From positions 558,001 through 622,000 of the forward strand of contig VWND01000017.1 of the NCBI GenBank assembly GCA_009599575.1: DNA of 64,000 bases. Reading direction: 5' to 3'. The position numbers and the translations under genes were made by a program. Below, in pieces: positions 10,346-23,030 of this stretch. This stretch comes from Blumeriella jaapii. Taxonomy: Eukaryota; Ascomycota; Leotiomycetes; Helotiales; Drepanopezizaceae. Below the pieces are notes generated by a model that saw nothing but the letters and a program-made list of their open reading frames with translations, did no database searches and was not told the DNA's origin. Numbering within the stretch: the first letter of the stretch is position 1; every line of letters starts with the position of its first letter.

Positions 10346-10585
10346 CTTGGGGAAATGGAACATACCTTTTGGTTTGCTAGGGTAATCTTTGTCCATAAAG
10401 CATATACCGGAATGCAGTTTTAGTACCAATGAGGTACTAAATGCCGCTGAACTGGTCCTGCGCAAATTCAAACCATTCAACGAACCTCTGTGTCGACAAG
10501 ACACGAAGAGGCTCTTGGGGCGGCCTGCGAGCATCTCCTCGAGTCCTGCGAGGACGCTGCATGACGGAGAGGCAGCGGGCCTCAT

Positions 10586-11982
10586 GATAGCAGCATAGCG
10601 ACGTCGCAGTATTGTCGACTTGAAGCCTGGTTACTGATCTCTGTTGTCGTTGATGTTGAGATTCGAGAGTGGAGAACTAATCACGTGACTTTGCTGAGCC
10701 ATCTTCCCTCTTCCAAGCTCGACGCCACACCTCATCAGATTCAAGAACGACAACGACAACGACATCGACGACGAAAAACCCCATAGGAGACGAAATTGGT
10801 GCCTTCGATACTGATGTTGAGTTGAATGCGCCACAAATCTCTCTCCTGTAGGAACCGAATGATTTCGATCTAATGGACAGCTCCGCGAAGAGATAGACCC
10901 GGATGCGTTACCTGAAGGCGCCGAAATAGCTGGCCTGCTGCGTTGAAAAGTAGCCCTTCATGGGGTACGAGTTAGGGTGTTTTTCTCTGATGGCTGCGCT
11001 CTCGACGCAGCGTCTTTCTTCTGCGGCGCATTCTTAGTCTGGCATGATCTCAATCTGTGGTCAACCAGCGGGATTGCATTACCTGCCTGATATGTGGAGG
11101 ACTTTCCATTTTCCATACCACATTTTCGGATGGCAGTACAACAAGGCATGAAGGGAAAGCTTGCTCAACCTTGGCCATTTCCTAGCAAGCGGAGACGAGG
11201 GATGTGATCAGCATATCTTATCTATTGTATCAGGTACTCATCTCCTTTCCCCCCCTTCACAACATGCTTGTTGCGCAGAAGATTGGTACTTCTCAAGCTG
11301 GGCTTTTCGATCCAAACAACAGTGTCACGCTCCTGGAAGAGAACGGCATCTAACAATTCTCTCAGTCAGCGTGTTGCGCAAATGTCAAAGCAACGTTTTT
11401 ATCCCCGATATACTATTGTAGTAAGGGACGTACCATACGATATGCCCTTTTATAAGCCAATCTATCCGCGACGACTTACGCTTCTACGCTTCGGGGCCAT
11501 ACATCCAACAAGCGATACCCGAGCTCGCTTATCTCTGTTTACCTAGGTACTTAATAACTTAATAGGGCATATCTCGGCATCTCAGGTCGATGCAATCTGA
11601 TGCCATGAGGACCATTTGTCGACACGTGATGTCCCGTTTAAGACCAAGGACTCGGGTCTCTACCCCGCATCACAATGGCAGGATCGAGGTCTAGAGGCTT
11701 TGGAACGGACAGTGTATGGAACATCGGCTGTTGTGAGACTCTGACAAACATGGAGCTAACGCTTGGGATCATAGAGTTTCGAAGAAGGGAGTCGAAGAAG
11801 GGAGGGGCTCCACATGAACCTCACCCAAGGTATCAGCTCTTGCTCTCAATTCATCGCATCTGTCTTCTACTGGGAAACGATCTCGACGTCTCAAGTCAAG
11901 AATTGCGATTCATTGTATAGAGCTTCGATAGAGCTTTCTGCTTCTCTACTCAGCCCTCTTGCAAGGTTTACCGGACGTCAAG
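10586..11982. other. Intergenic, possible decayed sequence
   Basis: About 1.4 kb without a supported gene. Short interrupted frames at about 10720-10930 look faintly coding (acidic and Thr-rich stretches broken by stops), but no family was recognised. The last 200 bases are the probable promoter of the SDR gene. Confidence 0.4.
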
Positions 11983-13182
11983 ATGCCAGTACACAACGGC
12001 TATCTTCCGCGCGAAGGTATGCGTCTGCGTTGTCGGACGAAGCACGTGAAGCTAAGCATCTCAGGACTTACCGGCGACCCTATCGGTCGTTTCATCAAGA
12101 AAACAGCTCTCAATCCAGCCTTCACTCTCATCTTCCTCCTCCTCGCTCACTACACCAAGAAAGGTTCCGATCTTTCCATCCTCCATGAGACTGCGTTCTC
12201 GCGCATCAGAAAGCTGTTCTATCTCGGCCTTGCGCGATGGGCATCCGGTTACTTGGATGCTAGTGTCTTAGACAATTGGACTGCCGACGCATATGACTGG
12301 GGCAAGGAGATTGTTTTGATTACAGGTGGTGCGGGTGGTATTGGAGGCCATGTTGTTCAGCTGCTTGCCGAGAGGGGGATCAAGGTGGTCGTGCTGGACG
12401 TAATCTCGATGACTTTCGAGGCTTGTGTGTAGCATCCCTAAACTCCAATCATTTACATAGCAGAGCTAATCAAAACAGCGCCCAATGTGTTCTACTATAA
12501 GTGCGACATCACATCTCCATCGACTATTTCTTCGGTAGCAAGCGAGATCCGCAAAGATGTCGGGGCACCCACCGTTCTCATCAATAACGCCGGCGTCGTA
12601 CGCGGCAAGAACATTCTCGACGCGTCGGAGAAAGAAGTGCGCTTCACTTTTGACGTCAACACATTAGCTCACTACTGGATGGCGAAGGAATTTGTGCCCA
12701 GTATGGTCAAAGCCAACCACGGCATGATCGTCACCGTCGCCTCCTTCGCGGCCTACGTGACAGTGCCCAACATGACCGACTACGCCGCCTCCAAAGCCGC
12801 CGCGCTCTCCTTCCACGAAGGTCTCACCGCCGAACTCAAGTCGCGCTATAACGCCCCCAAAGTCCGCACCATCGTCATCAACCCGGGCTACACCAAGACG
12901 CCCCTCTTTCAAGGCTACAAGAACGACTCTAAATTTCTGGTTCCGGCTCTCGAGCCGGAGACGGTTGCGGATGCAATTGTGCAGAAGGTGCTTGCTGGAC
13001 ATAGCGGACAGGTCATTCTTCCGGGTTTCGGCAGCACGTTGACCTTTCTGAGAGCGATGCCGCATTGGTACCAGCTGAGATTGCGAAGTAAAGGGGAGAA
13101 TGTTATGTTGAATTGGCACGGTAGGCAAGTGATTGATCTTGACAAATGGAAGGTTGATGAAAAGGAGGAAGAGAGAACGTAG
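11983..13182 (+). CDS. Membrane-anchored short-chain dehydrogenase/reductase (SDR16C/17-beta-HSD11-like)
   Basis: NAD(P)-dependent oxidoreductase, probably acting on a lipid, retinoid or sterol-like substrate at the ER or lipid droplets; the substrate is inferred only from fold and anchor. Exons 11983-12016, 12065-12424 and 12479-13182 give 365 residues; the introns are 48 and 54 bases with GCTAAGC and GCTAATC branch sites. A hydrophobic segment at residues 29-39 (PAFTLIFLLLA) precedes the Rossmann domain. The cofactor motif TGGAGGIG is at 98-105, NNAG at 167-170, and the catalytic YAASK at 233-237. The typical C-terminal NPGYTKTPLF follows. Intron removal deletes two small insertions (MRLRCRTKH and part of TFEACV) that would otherwise interrupt the family pattern. 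The upstream in-frame ATG was not used because the leader there is not conserved-looking. Confidence 0.87.
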
Positions 13183-13956
13183 AGTACGCAAATTTTGAAA
13201 GGTGGGGGAAGATGTGAATCGGACTAACAACATGAACCAAACCTCGATAAGGCTGGGCGAGTGCCCTGGATGAATGATGTAAAACTTAGCTCAGCTCGTA
13301 ATGTATAAGCTACCAATCCAAAACGTTCAATCTAAATCAGGAGTTTACAAATGCAGAAGACCTCATCTCAACACGATTTATATTCAAAGTAGATTTATTG
13401 TTGCTTTTTCATAAAATTCCGCTTCCTTGTTTAGACTGCCTTCGCAGACGACCGCTTCTTCAGGCCCACAAGACCACATCTTTTGTTTTCATGAGATACA
13501 CCGGGCCCTGTCAAAAGAAAAATACGTACCCTAAGAGCCGAAACCATAAATGCCTCCGGATGCGAGTTTCGCTTCCACTTATCGATAGAGAATTACAATA
13601 AGTGCTGACTTCTTAGGATGTGCGACCAAGTCCCAAAGGACGATTCGGGGAGTTGAAAAACTTGAGCTCGAGAAGGTCGAGTGCAAATTTCTCGTAGTCG
13701 TGGGTATCCTCAGCCGCCGAGGCGATTGTTCTCGAAGGAGAAGAAAAGAAGATCGAAACCATTCAAAACACTAAACCAAATGATCCCAAAGCAAAGCAGT
13801 AGCACGCCCTGCTTCAGAGACAGCCGAAAACACGCCTGTGACCAAAAAGTTCTGTCTCCCCCCTCGGCAGTGTACTTTCGATGTCCCTGCGTTCTTTCCT
13901 TAGTCCTACGAATCTCGCTTAAGCCCCTTCCTTGCCCGATATCCAGTTCCACACTT

Positions 13957-13980
13957 AACAACAACAGCAACAACAACAAC
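13957..13980. repeat. (AAC)n microsatellite
   Basis: Eight AAC-like units with a single AGC interruption. Confidence 0.8.
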
Positions 13981-14544
13981 TATTACTTAATACTCTTTCT
14001 CCAGTCCCGTTCCATTCCACTGCACAAGTCAACTGCCCACAATCCATCTCAAAACACTCTACCCATGCCACCCTCCTCCACGTCGCACATTTCCCCACCC
14101 ACGTCGCGCTTTCACCTACCTCCTTGCATTGCAGGCTTAGCTGATATCCACAGGCTTGCTTCTTAAGACGCAGCCAGATCTACCAGGCAGCAAGCCAGAT
14201 TTTCCAACGCTAAAGAAAAGCGTATCGTCGAGGACACGCCCGCCTCATGCATCCTTCTAAGAACAAGAGGCCGCCAGCTAGCTATAGCTACATAGTAGCT
14301 AGTGTAGCCGAGAAAAGGACCCGTGGGAAAGATCAAGAGAAGACAGAGCGTGGACACAAAGAGTCTCGTTGGCGAGAGCGGCTGTCGATTATTGGCTTGC
14401 TCTTACAGTATCGTAAGCGCGAAAGCTGTGTTCCTTCTGCTTCTAGTGCGGAGACGCCAACGCAAGCTCGAGCTTAGCGTGAAGCAACTCCTTCCTTGGT
14501 GGATTCCTTACTTTACTTTTTTTTTTGGCTATGTCAAAAAAAAG

Positions 14545-14617
<73 letters not shown>
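14545..14617. repeat. 73-base A homopolymer
   Basis: An uninterrupted run of 73 A, preceded by eight A and one G. It is far longer than any other homopolymer in the window apart from a C26 tract. It could be a retroposed poly(A) tail, a true microsatellite or an assembly artefact. No coding sequence recognisable as a retro-copy lies directly upstream on the + strand. Confidence 0.9.
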
Positions 14618-14618
<1 letters not shown>

Positions 14619-15363
14619 CAAAGGCCTGGAAAAAGGGCACGCGCTGCTCTTTTCCTCCCAGTCTCCCGTGCACAACTGGAGGATGGGGGAAGAGGGTAGG
14701 TATATGCTGCTCCACTGCTCCACCTCTGTACATACATCCCATGCAGCACCTACAGTAAGTAGTGTCCGGAAAAGTCGAGTGAACCAGCACACTCCCAGTT
14801 ACGAACTCCCCGAAAGAACCACGAAGGCATCTCTCGAGTCGCGTTCTGCCAGCCTCTCTACATACCTACCTATGTTGAGTCTCGGGAGGCTGGTCGGAGG
14901 ATATACTGTACTGTACATGTACCCGACCAGAGATCCCCTCCGCTCCGCCCTCCTGCTCCTCGCGAAGAATGCTTGTGGGCGTGGAAAGAGTCAGAACGGT
15001 GTTGCGCGGGGAACAAAGTAAGTAAGTGGCAAAGCGACAAGCAAGGAACGGGACCGAGAAAGAAAGCCAAGGACTCTTGTGAGAGCCAGTGATTTAGCAG
15101 CAACGTAGACAAAATGTCGGATTTCTCACCGAAGGATTTTCTCGACCATGGAGCAGACGCAGGCCGGCAGCTGAGAAAGCCTTGTCCAGCAATATGATTA
15201 TCAAATACCTTTCTTGTTACAGTCCTCGTCGCTTTCCAAAACCTTTCAGCGCCATGTCCCGCGATCCAGATGATTAATTGCTCGACTTCCATTACATACA
15301 TTCTCCTGCCCCCTCCAACGCTCCCAGCCAAAAGCCATTATTCCGCATTCGATGATTTTCACC

Positions 15364-18089
15364 TCAAACGATTTTGTAAAGCCATTTGGCAATAAAGAAG
15401 CAGCTCAAACCGAAACCAAGCAAGCCGGCGGTGAGCCAAAAGAACCAGGTCAAGTCGCCCTCATACTCCTGCCCAGGAACCCAGACATTCATGCCCCAGA
15501 GACCAGTAATGATGTTCATGGGAAGCACGATGGTACCGAGGACGGTGAGCTTGCCTAGGACGTCGGCAGTTTGCTCTTGGCGTTCGTTCATGCGGATGTT
15601 GATTTGGGCGAGGTAGTTTGCATGCGAGCGAGCGAGGATCCTGTTCTTGTCAGCATGTAGAACCTCGACTGAGATGGAGGGGAAATACTTCTCGTAATGA
15701 GACAAGTTTCCAGTCATAGTTATGATATGGTCCTGGATATCGCCCAGGTAAAGCCCGATTTCGCTGCGTGGAGCAATCTCCCAGTGCTCGTTGCATCGCT
15801 TCGCGAAGCCCTTGATGACATCTGCCTTATTTCCCAGGAGTCTGTACAAACCCATGACTTTTTTCCTGGCGTCACCAACTCGTCGCAACATGTCGCCGCC
15901 GCTCTCGCCAGAAGTACCGTCTCCAGCCTCGGATCTCTTTTCGTTGTCTCTGTTTGACTTTTCGTCACCTTGCGGCGAATGGAGTTTCAGAATAGCATCG
16001 TCGATGTCGTCGACTTCGTCTTCGATACTTTGAATGAGAGGAGCGAAGACGTCGGTAATGTCATCGATGATCGCGTACGAGATCCAGTCAGACGACAAGA
16101 TCAAGTAATCGCTGAGTTGCCGGATCCGCCGACGCACATTGGCTGGATGTGGTGTGAGGGAGAAGTGGAAGCTGATGACGCCTTCTCGGAACACGACAAC
16201 ATACATGTTGACAGGCTCGAGGAAATCCTCATTGTTCATGTCCTGTTCGAAAGAGCGATAATTGACGAAGTAGTAGTTTCGGAACAGCTCGACTTTCTCA
16301 CGAGCCTCTTGCATCATGATATCTTCTGCAGTGAGAGGATGAATACCGAATGTCTTCGACAAGACTTTCATTTCAGCATCTGTGGGCGAAAGGACATCAA
16401 GCCACCACGTCGGACGCTCCCCATAACGCTTCGGTTTCTCCTGACTGGCTTCAGTTGTCCCATTCGGTGTTTTCGGTGGGGATTTGACTCGTCCATTGGG
16501 CGTTTGAGTGCCAGACGTGTCCTCGAAAGCTTGCTTCGCATCCCCGGCAACCGAATCGTCACGTCGTGATACTGGACGCTCAGCGACCGAGCCTTGTCGC
16601 GTTGGGGCTCTAGAGTCACCGTTGGGTCCGTCCACGTGTCGCAGATAGCTATCGTCTCGTGAAGGCTCTTCATCATCCTCAGAATCAGAGGAGTCACTCA
16701 ACTCTGGCGGGTCTGGGATGAACAGTTCTCGGAAGTTGCTCCCCGGCTGCGCCAATTCAGAGATAGTTTGACTGTGGATCGTGCTCTGGAAATTTTCGTT
16801 GAAGTATGTGAACCGGTATGGTGCATCGTCCTCGGCACGGTGCCATCCCTTGTGAATTGGCCGCAATCGGCCTCCAATCAGTTGAGGCTCTGTGATTTTT
16901 TTGGCCCGCCGTTCCTCGCTTCTACCCCCCTTCTCAAACCGGCTCCACTCATCAAGCATGGTCAAGTCTGGCCATTTACCTCTTCTCCTCCGGGGTCCAT
17001 TGGGCCGCCGGAAAGCTTCGCCTTGTCGCTGGGCCATATCCTCATCCGCCATCTCCGAAAGACTCTCCACTGGGAAGCATACATCTTCCTCGGCCTGTAG
17101 CGCAATGGTATGTCTCCTCCCTTGGAATCCGGACTCCTTGCTTGGAGATTTGCCTGGCATCGAGCAATCATCAATCGCGTGCTCACTGATGTCGTCTCGT
17201 GTTACGCGAGGAGAAGCTCTCGAGGGAGCAAAATCGTCCCTAACCATCATATCTCCAAAGCTCATGTCCCGGTTGGCGCTGAGGCTGGGACTGCCAGGCA
17301 TGGATGGTGGGTAATTAACATTATACTCGTCGTGCAGTGGAAATGACGGGCTCTGCCTGTCGAATATGGTTCTCTTTTTGCTGGACGATGCTCTGCTGGA
17401 GGATCGACGAACGCTGCTCCCATAACCAGCCCCAAAGACTGCACCCGAGCTCTTCGCCCTTGATGCCTCGGGGATCAGGGGCGCTCTCTCGTCCATGAGC
17501 TCAGCTTCGTCATCTTCGTCGTCCTTCTTCGCCGTCTTTGGTCTACGGACATTACTCTCGGACTGTACATAGGGATTCTGGTAGAGTGGTCGGTACGAAG
17601 ATGGGCTCTCATACGAAGGCGTGCCAAAGGCATTGAGGGCCAAAGTGGAAGATCTCCGCGGTCGCATGCTTTGATGCTCTCTGCAGGCACGACACCGATC
17701 AGCGATCACCATTCATTGACGTTCCTCGAGACATACCTGTGGTCCAACAACGCCTCACTCTCGAGACTCGTATTACTCGTGTTTCGCCCTTGCACCCGGT
17801 AGAAGCTTTCACGAGCAGCACTCTGGCTGCCAATGCGATGTGAGGTCTCTGGCAACCCAGAGCCGTCCTCAGTTGACGCAGCGAAGGATTGCCTCCTACG
17901 CTTCTTCTTCCCTCCTCGGTGATTCCTCTTCTTCTTGGGTATAGGCGCGCTGCCATCGGGCCGCAACGTCGCGGCTGAGTTGCTGAGCACATTTTTCGGA
18001 GTCTGTAGGGCGGTTGGTTCTGGTCTTTGCGGACCTTCATCCACGTTCTTGAGGGGAGAGCCTTTGGCCCGGCCAGGTGGCGCCGCCAT
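15364..18089 (-). CDS. CorA-family magnesium transporter, Mnr2/Alr-like
   Basis: Predicted divalent cation (Mg2+) channel of the fungal CorA group; the Mnr2 branch sits in the vacuolar membrane. Exons 17737-18089 and 15364-17680, with a 56-base intron (GTATGT to CTGCAG), encode 889 residues. Residues 1-450 are a long cytosolic tail: Lys/Arg-rich near residue 50 (PKKKRNHRGGKKKRRRQ), then Ser-rich and acidic. The conserved CorA region starts near PTWWLDVLSPTDAEM. The stalk helix contains SHYEKYFPSISVEVLHADKN. The first membrane helix ends in the signature GMN at about 847-849 (ITGLWGMNVWVPG), and the last helix is WFFWLTAGLLGFGLSCFFIA. The start at 18089 is the first true ATG of the frame. Total length and the long tail favour Mnr2 over the plasma-membrane Alr proteins, but this is inference. 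The gene is divergent from the MFS permease, about 1.4 kb away. Confidence 0.92.
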
Positions 18090-19489
18090 GCTTGATGGTT
18101 GAAAAGAGCTTTTCAAGCCGTAGCCCCTTTCCAATCGGCTTGTTCCTTTGACAATGCAAAGGTAAGACGGTCTGCAGAGGACGAGAATTGTGACGGCATA
18201 GGAGGCTTTATTCGGAGTTGAACGGTTGGAGTGCGATTCGCGACGGGATTATCCTCGATGCGCTAGAAACACCTGGCGCGCCTGCTCCCGCTACGACTAG
18301 CCTGGGCGACGTCGTGGTGAGAATCTGTCTCTTCAATTGCAACATCTAAACAGTAAACAGTCTCGAAATCGGCTGGAGCTGCGAGCGTGGACAGCAGATG
18401 GTATTTCTTCTCGTCGCGTCGAAAGATGCACACGGAAGACCAGGCTCGACCAGCTATTTGATTGAAACGTCATTGCAGCGCTTAGTCATCAAGAACTTGT
18501 CATGGAGTATAATTCTCCGCTTCTGTGTCCCAGCCTCTACTGTATGTACGGTATGTACGTTCGTAGACCACTCGACGTGTGAATGTTACAGTGCATGGTG
18601 GACCAGTAAAACAGTACGAACTGAAATGGCATGACTGTGTTCCTGGACTTTGCAAGTAGGAAGGAGTCTTTGAGCATGCGATGCAATTCGACATCCCAAA
18701 CGTGGTCTTCAATCCCAGCGCGACCAGTCTATCCGACAGCGCATCATTGGCTTTGCGTGCAAAATAACTCTCGAGAATGCGATAAGTGTTTCGAATGTCG
18801 TTGGTTATAGTCCTGATTTCTCTGTTCGTCTCGGAATCATGACACAGAGCGTCTTTCCACTCCTGTGATCTGTTTGGTGCTTTCATCACGGGGACTGCTC
18901 GCCGAACACCCACGGCAGACTCTATCATCACGAAGTCTTGGGTTGTCTACAATCCAACCGCGAAGATAGATCATTGCCATCCGGATCTTGATGGTTGGTT
19001 GGTTTCGGATCAGCGGGAGCGACACGCGAGTTGAAGCGAAGCACAAGTAAACAATCCTCTCGCGGCCGCATCCGTCTTTGCGCTGTCGACCCAGTTCATA
19101 TCACGCCCACTCTTCTCCAAACCCCATTTTCTTATCATCCCAAGCTACTGCAACATTTCTCTGCTGTTTTTCGAGCGGTCCCCCACCCTCCAACAGTTTT
19201 GATATCGTACGACGTCGGTGAGGCCGTCTTGGCAGCAGGCGGCCCATGTGCTCACAGAGACTAGGAGGAGGAGCATCGCACAAACATCAGATCAGTACAA
19301 CGACCGCTCAGTTGCACCGACATTCTGTCCCTATAAGTACTTCATCACACCTCTCTTTCGCAGCGCCACCCCGGGGTAACCGCTGCCCGTCCAAGTGGAC
19401 CTCGAATCTTCCCTTCCCGGCCCACATGATCCATCTCCAAAACTAGGTGAGAACCTACACCCATTCCATGATCTTCTGGCGACAACAAG
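18090..19489. other. Divergent intergenic region (CorA / MFS)
   Basis: 1.4 kb with no confident gene. A minus-strand frame starting at an ATG near 18928 and ending at 18500 has a plausible helical stretch (residues 25-60) but no recognised domain or conserved motif; I treat it as unproven. The region upstream of 19490 is probably the MFS promoter and leader. Confidence 0.45.
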
Positions 19490-21418
19490 ATGGCACCAGC
19501 TACCGCCGAACCGACACTGGACGATGTCGAAGCAGGCAAAGATGAAGCCATCACCGCAGCGTCCGCAACACGATCCCATACCGAGACCCAAGGAACCGGG
19601 GCCAGCGGCCACCAGATGCTGCTCGGCGGGGACGCGGAAAAGAAATTGGTGAGAAAGCTGGACGTGCACATCATTCCTGTAGTCATGCTTCTGTACCTTC
19701 TGAGTTTTTTGGACCGGTAAGTACAGTATGTACGACCCACGTACCTCACCTACCACTGCTGCAGTCATGTGTGCGCGCTCTTCTCTTACTGCAGCTGCTG
19801 ATCCGACGCAGTGTCAACATCGGGAATGCCCGGCTGTACAAGCTGGAAGAAGACTTGGGCATGAGCGGCAACATGTATCAGACGGCCCTCTCGTTGCTCT
19901 TCGTCACCTACATCGTCTTTGAAGTGCCGTCGAACCTGTAGGCTCACACCCACTGATTTACCTACCTACCTACCCACCTACCAACCTCTACTACGTACCC
20001 GAGAATCCGCAATCGCCATCGAGCTGACGATCCATCAGCGTGTTGAAGAAGTTCACCCCCTCGCGCTGGCTGGCGTTCATCACCACCTCGTGGGGGCTCG
20101 TCGCGACCCTGGGCGGCCTGGTCCAGTCGTACGGGGGTCTCATCGCCGTCCGGCTGGTGCTGGGCGCTGTCGAGGCGGGCCTGTTCCCCGGCCTGGCGGT
20201 CTACCTGACGTTCTTCTACACCAAGCGTGAACTGGCGGTGCGCATCGGGTATCTGTTCGTGGCAGCGGCGATGGCGGGCGGGTGCGGAGGGCTGCTGGCG
20301 TATGGCATTGGCCACATGCAGGGCGTTGCGGGCATGAATGGCTGGCGCTGGATTTTCATCATCGAAGGCTTGCCGGCGGTGTTTATGGGTATTGCGACGT
20401 TGTGGCTCCTGCCGAACAATCCCGAGACGGTGTGTAAACAAGCGCCTCGTGGACCTCGCATGCTCAACGTTGAACTGACTGTGCGTAGGCATACTTCTTG
20501 ACGGAAGAAGATAAAAAATTGACAGGTATCCGCAAAGCCTGCGAGTACGGCCAGACCGCCACAGCCCAGGAGTTTGCAAAGATAGACATGGTCAAGGCCT
20601 TCACGGACTGGAAGTGCTGGTCCTTCTGCTTTGCCCAGTTCGGAGTCGACACAATGCTATATGGGTACACGATCCAGCCTGCTTGCAGTAAGCGTAGATA
20701 GTCAGTCAGTCATGCTAATCTCCTCATCCCAGATTTTCCACTTTCCTCCCAACCATCATCTCCCAGCTTGGCAGTCAGTACCTACCTATCTTCCCCAATC
20801 CCCATCTCCCCCTCTCTTTCTTTCAGGCCACCAAGACCAACTCCCTCCGCAGCATGGACCACGGCGCAAAGCCAACTCCTCACCATCCCCTGCTACTTCC
20901 TCGGCGGCGCTCTCTACATGGCCACAGCGCACTTCTCCGACCTCACCGGCCGGCGCGCCCCCTTCGCCCTCCTCGGCTGCATCAGCAGCATGGTCGGGTA
21001 CGGGATCCTGCTCGCGCGCGGCGCCTCGCCCGGCGCGCACTACTTCGGCTGCTTCCTCGTCGCGGCCGGGCTGTACGTCGCGGTCGGGATCCCGCTCGCC
21101 TGGCTGCCCAACAACAGCCCGCGCTACGCCCAGCGCACCACGGCGACGGGCATGCAGCTCACCGTCGGGAACTGCGCCGGCATCCTCAGCAGCTTCATCT
21201 ATCCGAAGGCGGACGGGCCGGCGTACGTGCGGGGCCACGCCGTGACGCTGGGCGTCGTGGGGGCGGCCGCTGGCGTGTACGCGACGATGTGGCTCGTCTA
21301 TGCTCGTGCGAATGGGAGGCGGGCGAGGGGTTTGGAGGATTGGCGGGTGGAGGGCATGAGCGAGGAGGAGATGGCGGAGATGGGGGACGAGAGCCCGAGA
21401 TATAGATATACCACGTAG
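19490..21418 (+). CDS. MFS permease, anion:cation symporter (allantoate/nicotinate-type) family
   Basis: Plasma-membrane H+ symporter of the Dal5/Tna1-like group, which takes up organic anions such as allantoate, nicotinate or pantothenate; the substrate cannot be read from sequence. Six exons, 19490-19716, 19812-19937, 20039-20429, 20489-20664, 20733-20773 and 20853-21418, total 1527 bases and 508 residues. Each joint restores the family: LSFLDRVNIGNARLYKLE, EVPSNLVLKKFTPSRWLAF, NNPETAYFLTEEDKKL, MLYGFSTFLPTIISQLGTW and TWTTAQSQLLTIPCYFLG. About 12 membrane helices are visible. The signature LGAVEAGLFPGLAVYLTFFY after helix 4 is typical for the family. Exon 5 is only 41 bases. The 5' introns contain TACC microsatellite DNA, so they are longer than usual (95 and 101 bases). 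The C-terminal tail is short and acidic. Confidence 0.9.
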
Positions 21419-21927
21419 GTACTGTAGGTAGAACCACGCCACGGCAGAAGAGGGTGACGGCGGCCAAAGACGAAAAAGAACTGGGATGGTAGATCTGAGG
21501 CCTCGCAAGGTCGCAAGGACGGTGGCCGGAGACAAAAGGAGAGAAGAGGAGAGACGAGGTCTTGTACAGTCGCTGCAAACCATAGTGTCACACCAGGTCC
21601 CGTGACTTAGCCGAGCCATGGGATTAGCCGAGCCTCTGCGCCGTACAGGCGAGCTAGGGGCCAATACCAGCATACAAGGTGAACAACAAGATACCTTACC
21701 CCCTGTTGTTTTATTGACTTTACCTGTCATCTGAAATCCCCGTCTGCCGCTAGAACACAGCGCCATGTGTCTGCCTGCCTGTCTACAGCAGCGCATCGAC
21801 GCAATCGGAAGGAGCGCAGCCCTCACAGACCCTACCGCACCCATCCTTCACCTACGTTACCACCCAGTTCTCTCAAGTTCTCTTGTGACGGGATGAAGCG
21901 ACCTCTTTCTCTAAGGAGGGGGAAAAA

Positions 21928-21954
21928 GAGAAAGAAAGAAAGAAAGAAAGAAAG
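21928..21954. repeat. (GAAA)n microsatellite
   Basis: Six to seven GAAA units in a purine-rich stretch. Confidence 0.8.
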
Positions 21955-22260
21955 GGAAAAAAGGGGGAGATTTCCACATCCGTGATGGCCGCGATCCTTC
22001 CAGGACCCTATCCCAACCAACTCCCCATTCCCCATTTCTCTTTCTCTTTCTCATTAGCCATCCCTCATAAGCACCAGCATAAGCCCCAGAGGATTCACTT
22101 TTTTCCTCGACAAATCCTTTGTGCCAACCCCAGCACTTGTTCTCCAGCCTTGTCCCAGACTGCCTCCCCTCCTGAACTCACTCTCGAAGTGCGTCGCAGC
22201 GCTCGCCTCTTTCCTTTCCCGTATGCGCTTCTGCTCGTGTTCGGGTAGCTTGTCGCTAGG

Positions 22261-22345
22261 GGAAAACGAGGAAGACGAGGAAGAAGCGGAAGAAGCGGAA
22301 AACGAGGAAGACGCGGAAGAAGCGGAAGAAGAAGAGGAAGAGAAA
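22261..22345. repeat. Purine minisatellite (GAGGAAGA / GCGGAAGAA units)
   Basis: Strand-asymmetric purine tract built from GAGGAAGAC and GCGGAAGAA-like units, with every pyrimidine a C. It may form unusual DNA structures. Its in-frame translation is almost only Glu, Ala and Asp. Confidence 0.7.
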
Positions 22346-23030
22346 ACGTGTGGAGAAAGCTATTGTGTGAAAAAGCTTGCTGACAATACATTGCAACCTG
22401 CACAGCACCTATTCACTTACTGTTTGTGGGCAAATGCGGGCAAAGGTTGCGCTTCTTTGGAGAAAGTGACAAAAGGGCTTGGAAGACTCGACGATGCGAA
22501 AGCGAAGAAGGGAAGGCGAGTGAGTGAATGACGTCCTGCCTTGGGTCGTGGGAGGCGCGGGAGGAGAGGATTAGGATGCAGGGTTGAGGGAGGCATGAGG
22601 TGGAGTGGAATAGAATGTGAGAAAGAATGAGTAAGTGAAGATCAATAAGCAGGGGGGAATGGAAGGTACGTCGAGCCTGCAGCTGTATGCCAAGCAAGCA
22701 AGCGTTGACGTTCCTGCCTGGCCCTGCCAAGAGCACGACCTCGCTAAAGGAGGATCAAAGGGGGGGTCTTCGCCAAAGCAAGATATTTGAAAAAGAAACG
22801 CACGGAATGCGGATCTTACGACTGTGTAGATGCGAAAATGAGGCTCGTGTGGTATTATATATTAGCTAAGAATGCAACACTATCATATCGTATCGTCACG
22901 ATGCACTGTAGTCGTTCGCGGAAGTCCAGCCCCCTCCCCTCCTCGTATGCGCCCTTCATCTCACCTCAGCGAGGGAGGGAAGCGACATTTTGTACAGCCC
23001 TCCCGCGTTCGCTTGAACAGAGCGTCTCGC

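Larger units (their letters stand above)
13183..15363. other. Long intergenic region with poly(A) tract
   Basis: 2.2 kb between convergent 3' ends. Frames on both strands are open mainly because of low complexity. Contents are an (AAC)n tract at 13957-13980, a 73-base A homopolymer at 14545-14617 and several TACTGTA/TACAGTA motifs (14404, 14751, 14904, 14909). Confidence 0.5.
21419..23030. other. Intergenic with purine-rich repeats
   Basis: 1.6 kb between convergent 3' ends. A (GAAA)n tract lies at 21928-21954 and a GAAGA/GGAAGA-type purine tract at about 22261-22345. The tract encodes a Glu-rich frame that I consider spurious. No supported gene. Confidence 0.5.

Noticed and set aside
14496..15021. 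Poly-Lys/Phe frames across the A tract
   Set aside because: Translation of a homopolymer.
18500..18928. Minus-strand frame of about 140 codons
   Set aside because: Part looks helical, but there is no recognised domain, and it lies in a divergent promoter region; left as unproven.
22121..22531. Glu-rich open frame
   Set aside because: It exists because of the purine minisatellite at 22261-22345 and has no ATG with context, domain or splice support.
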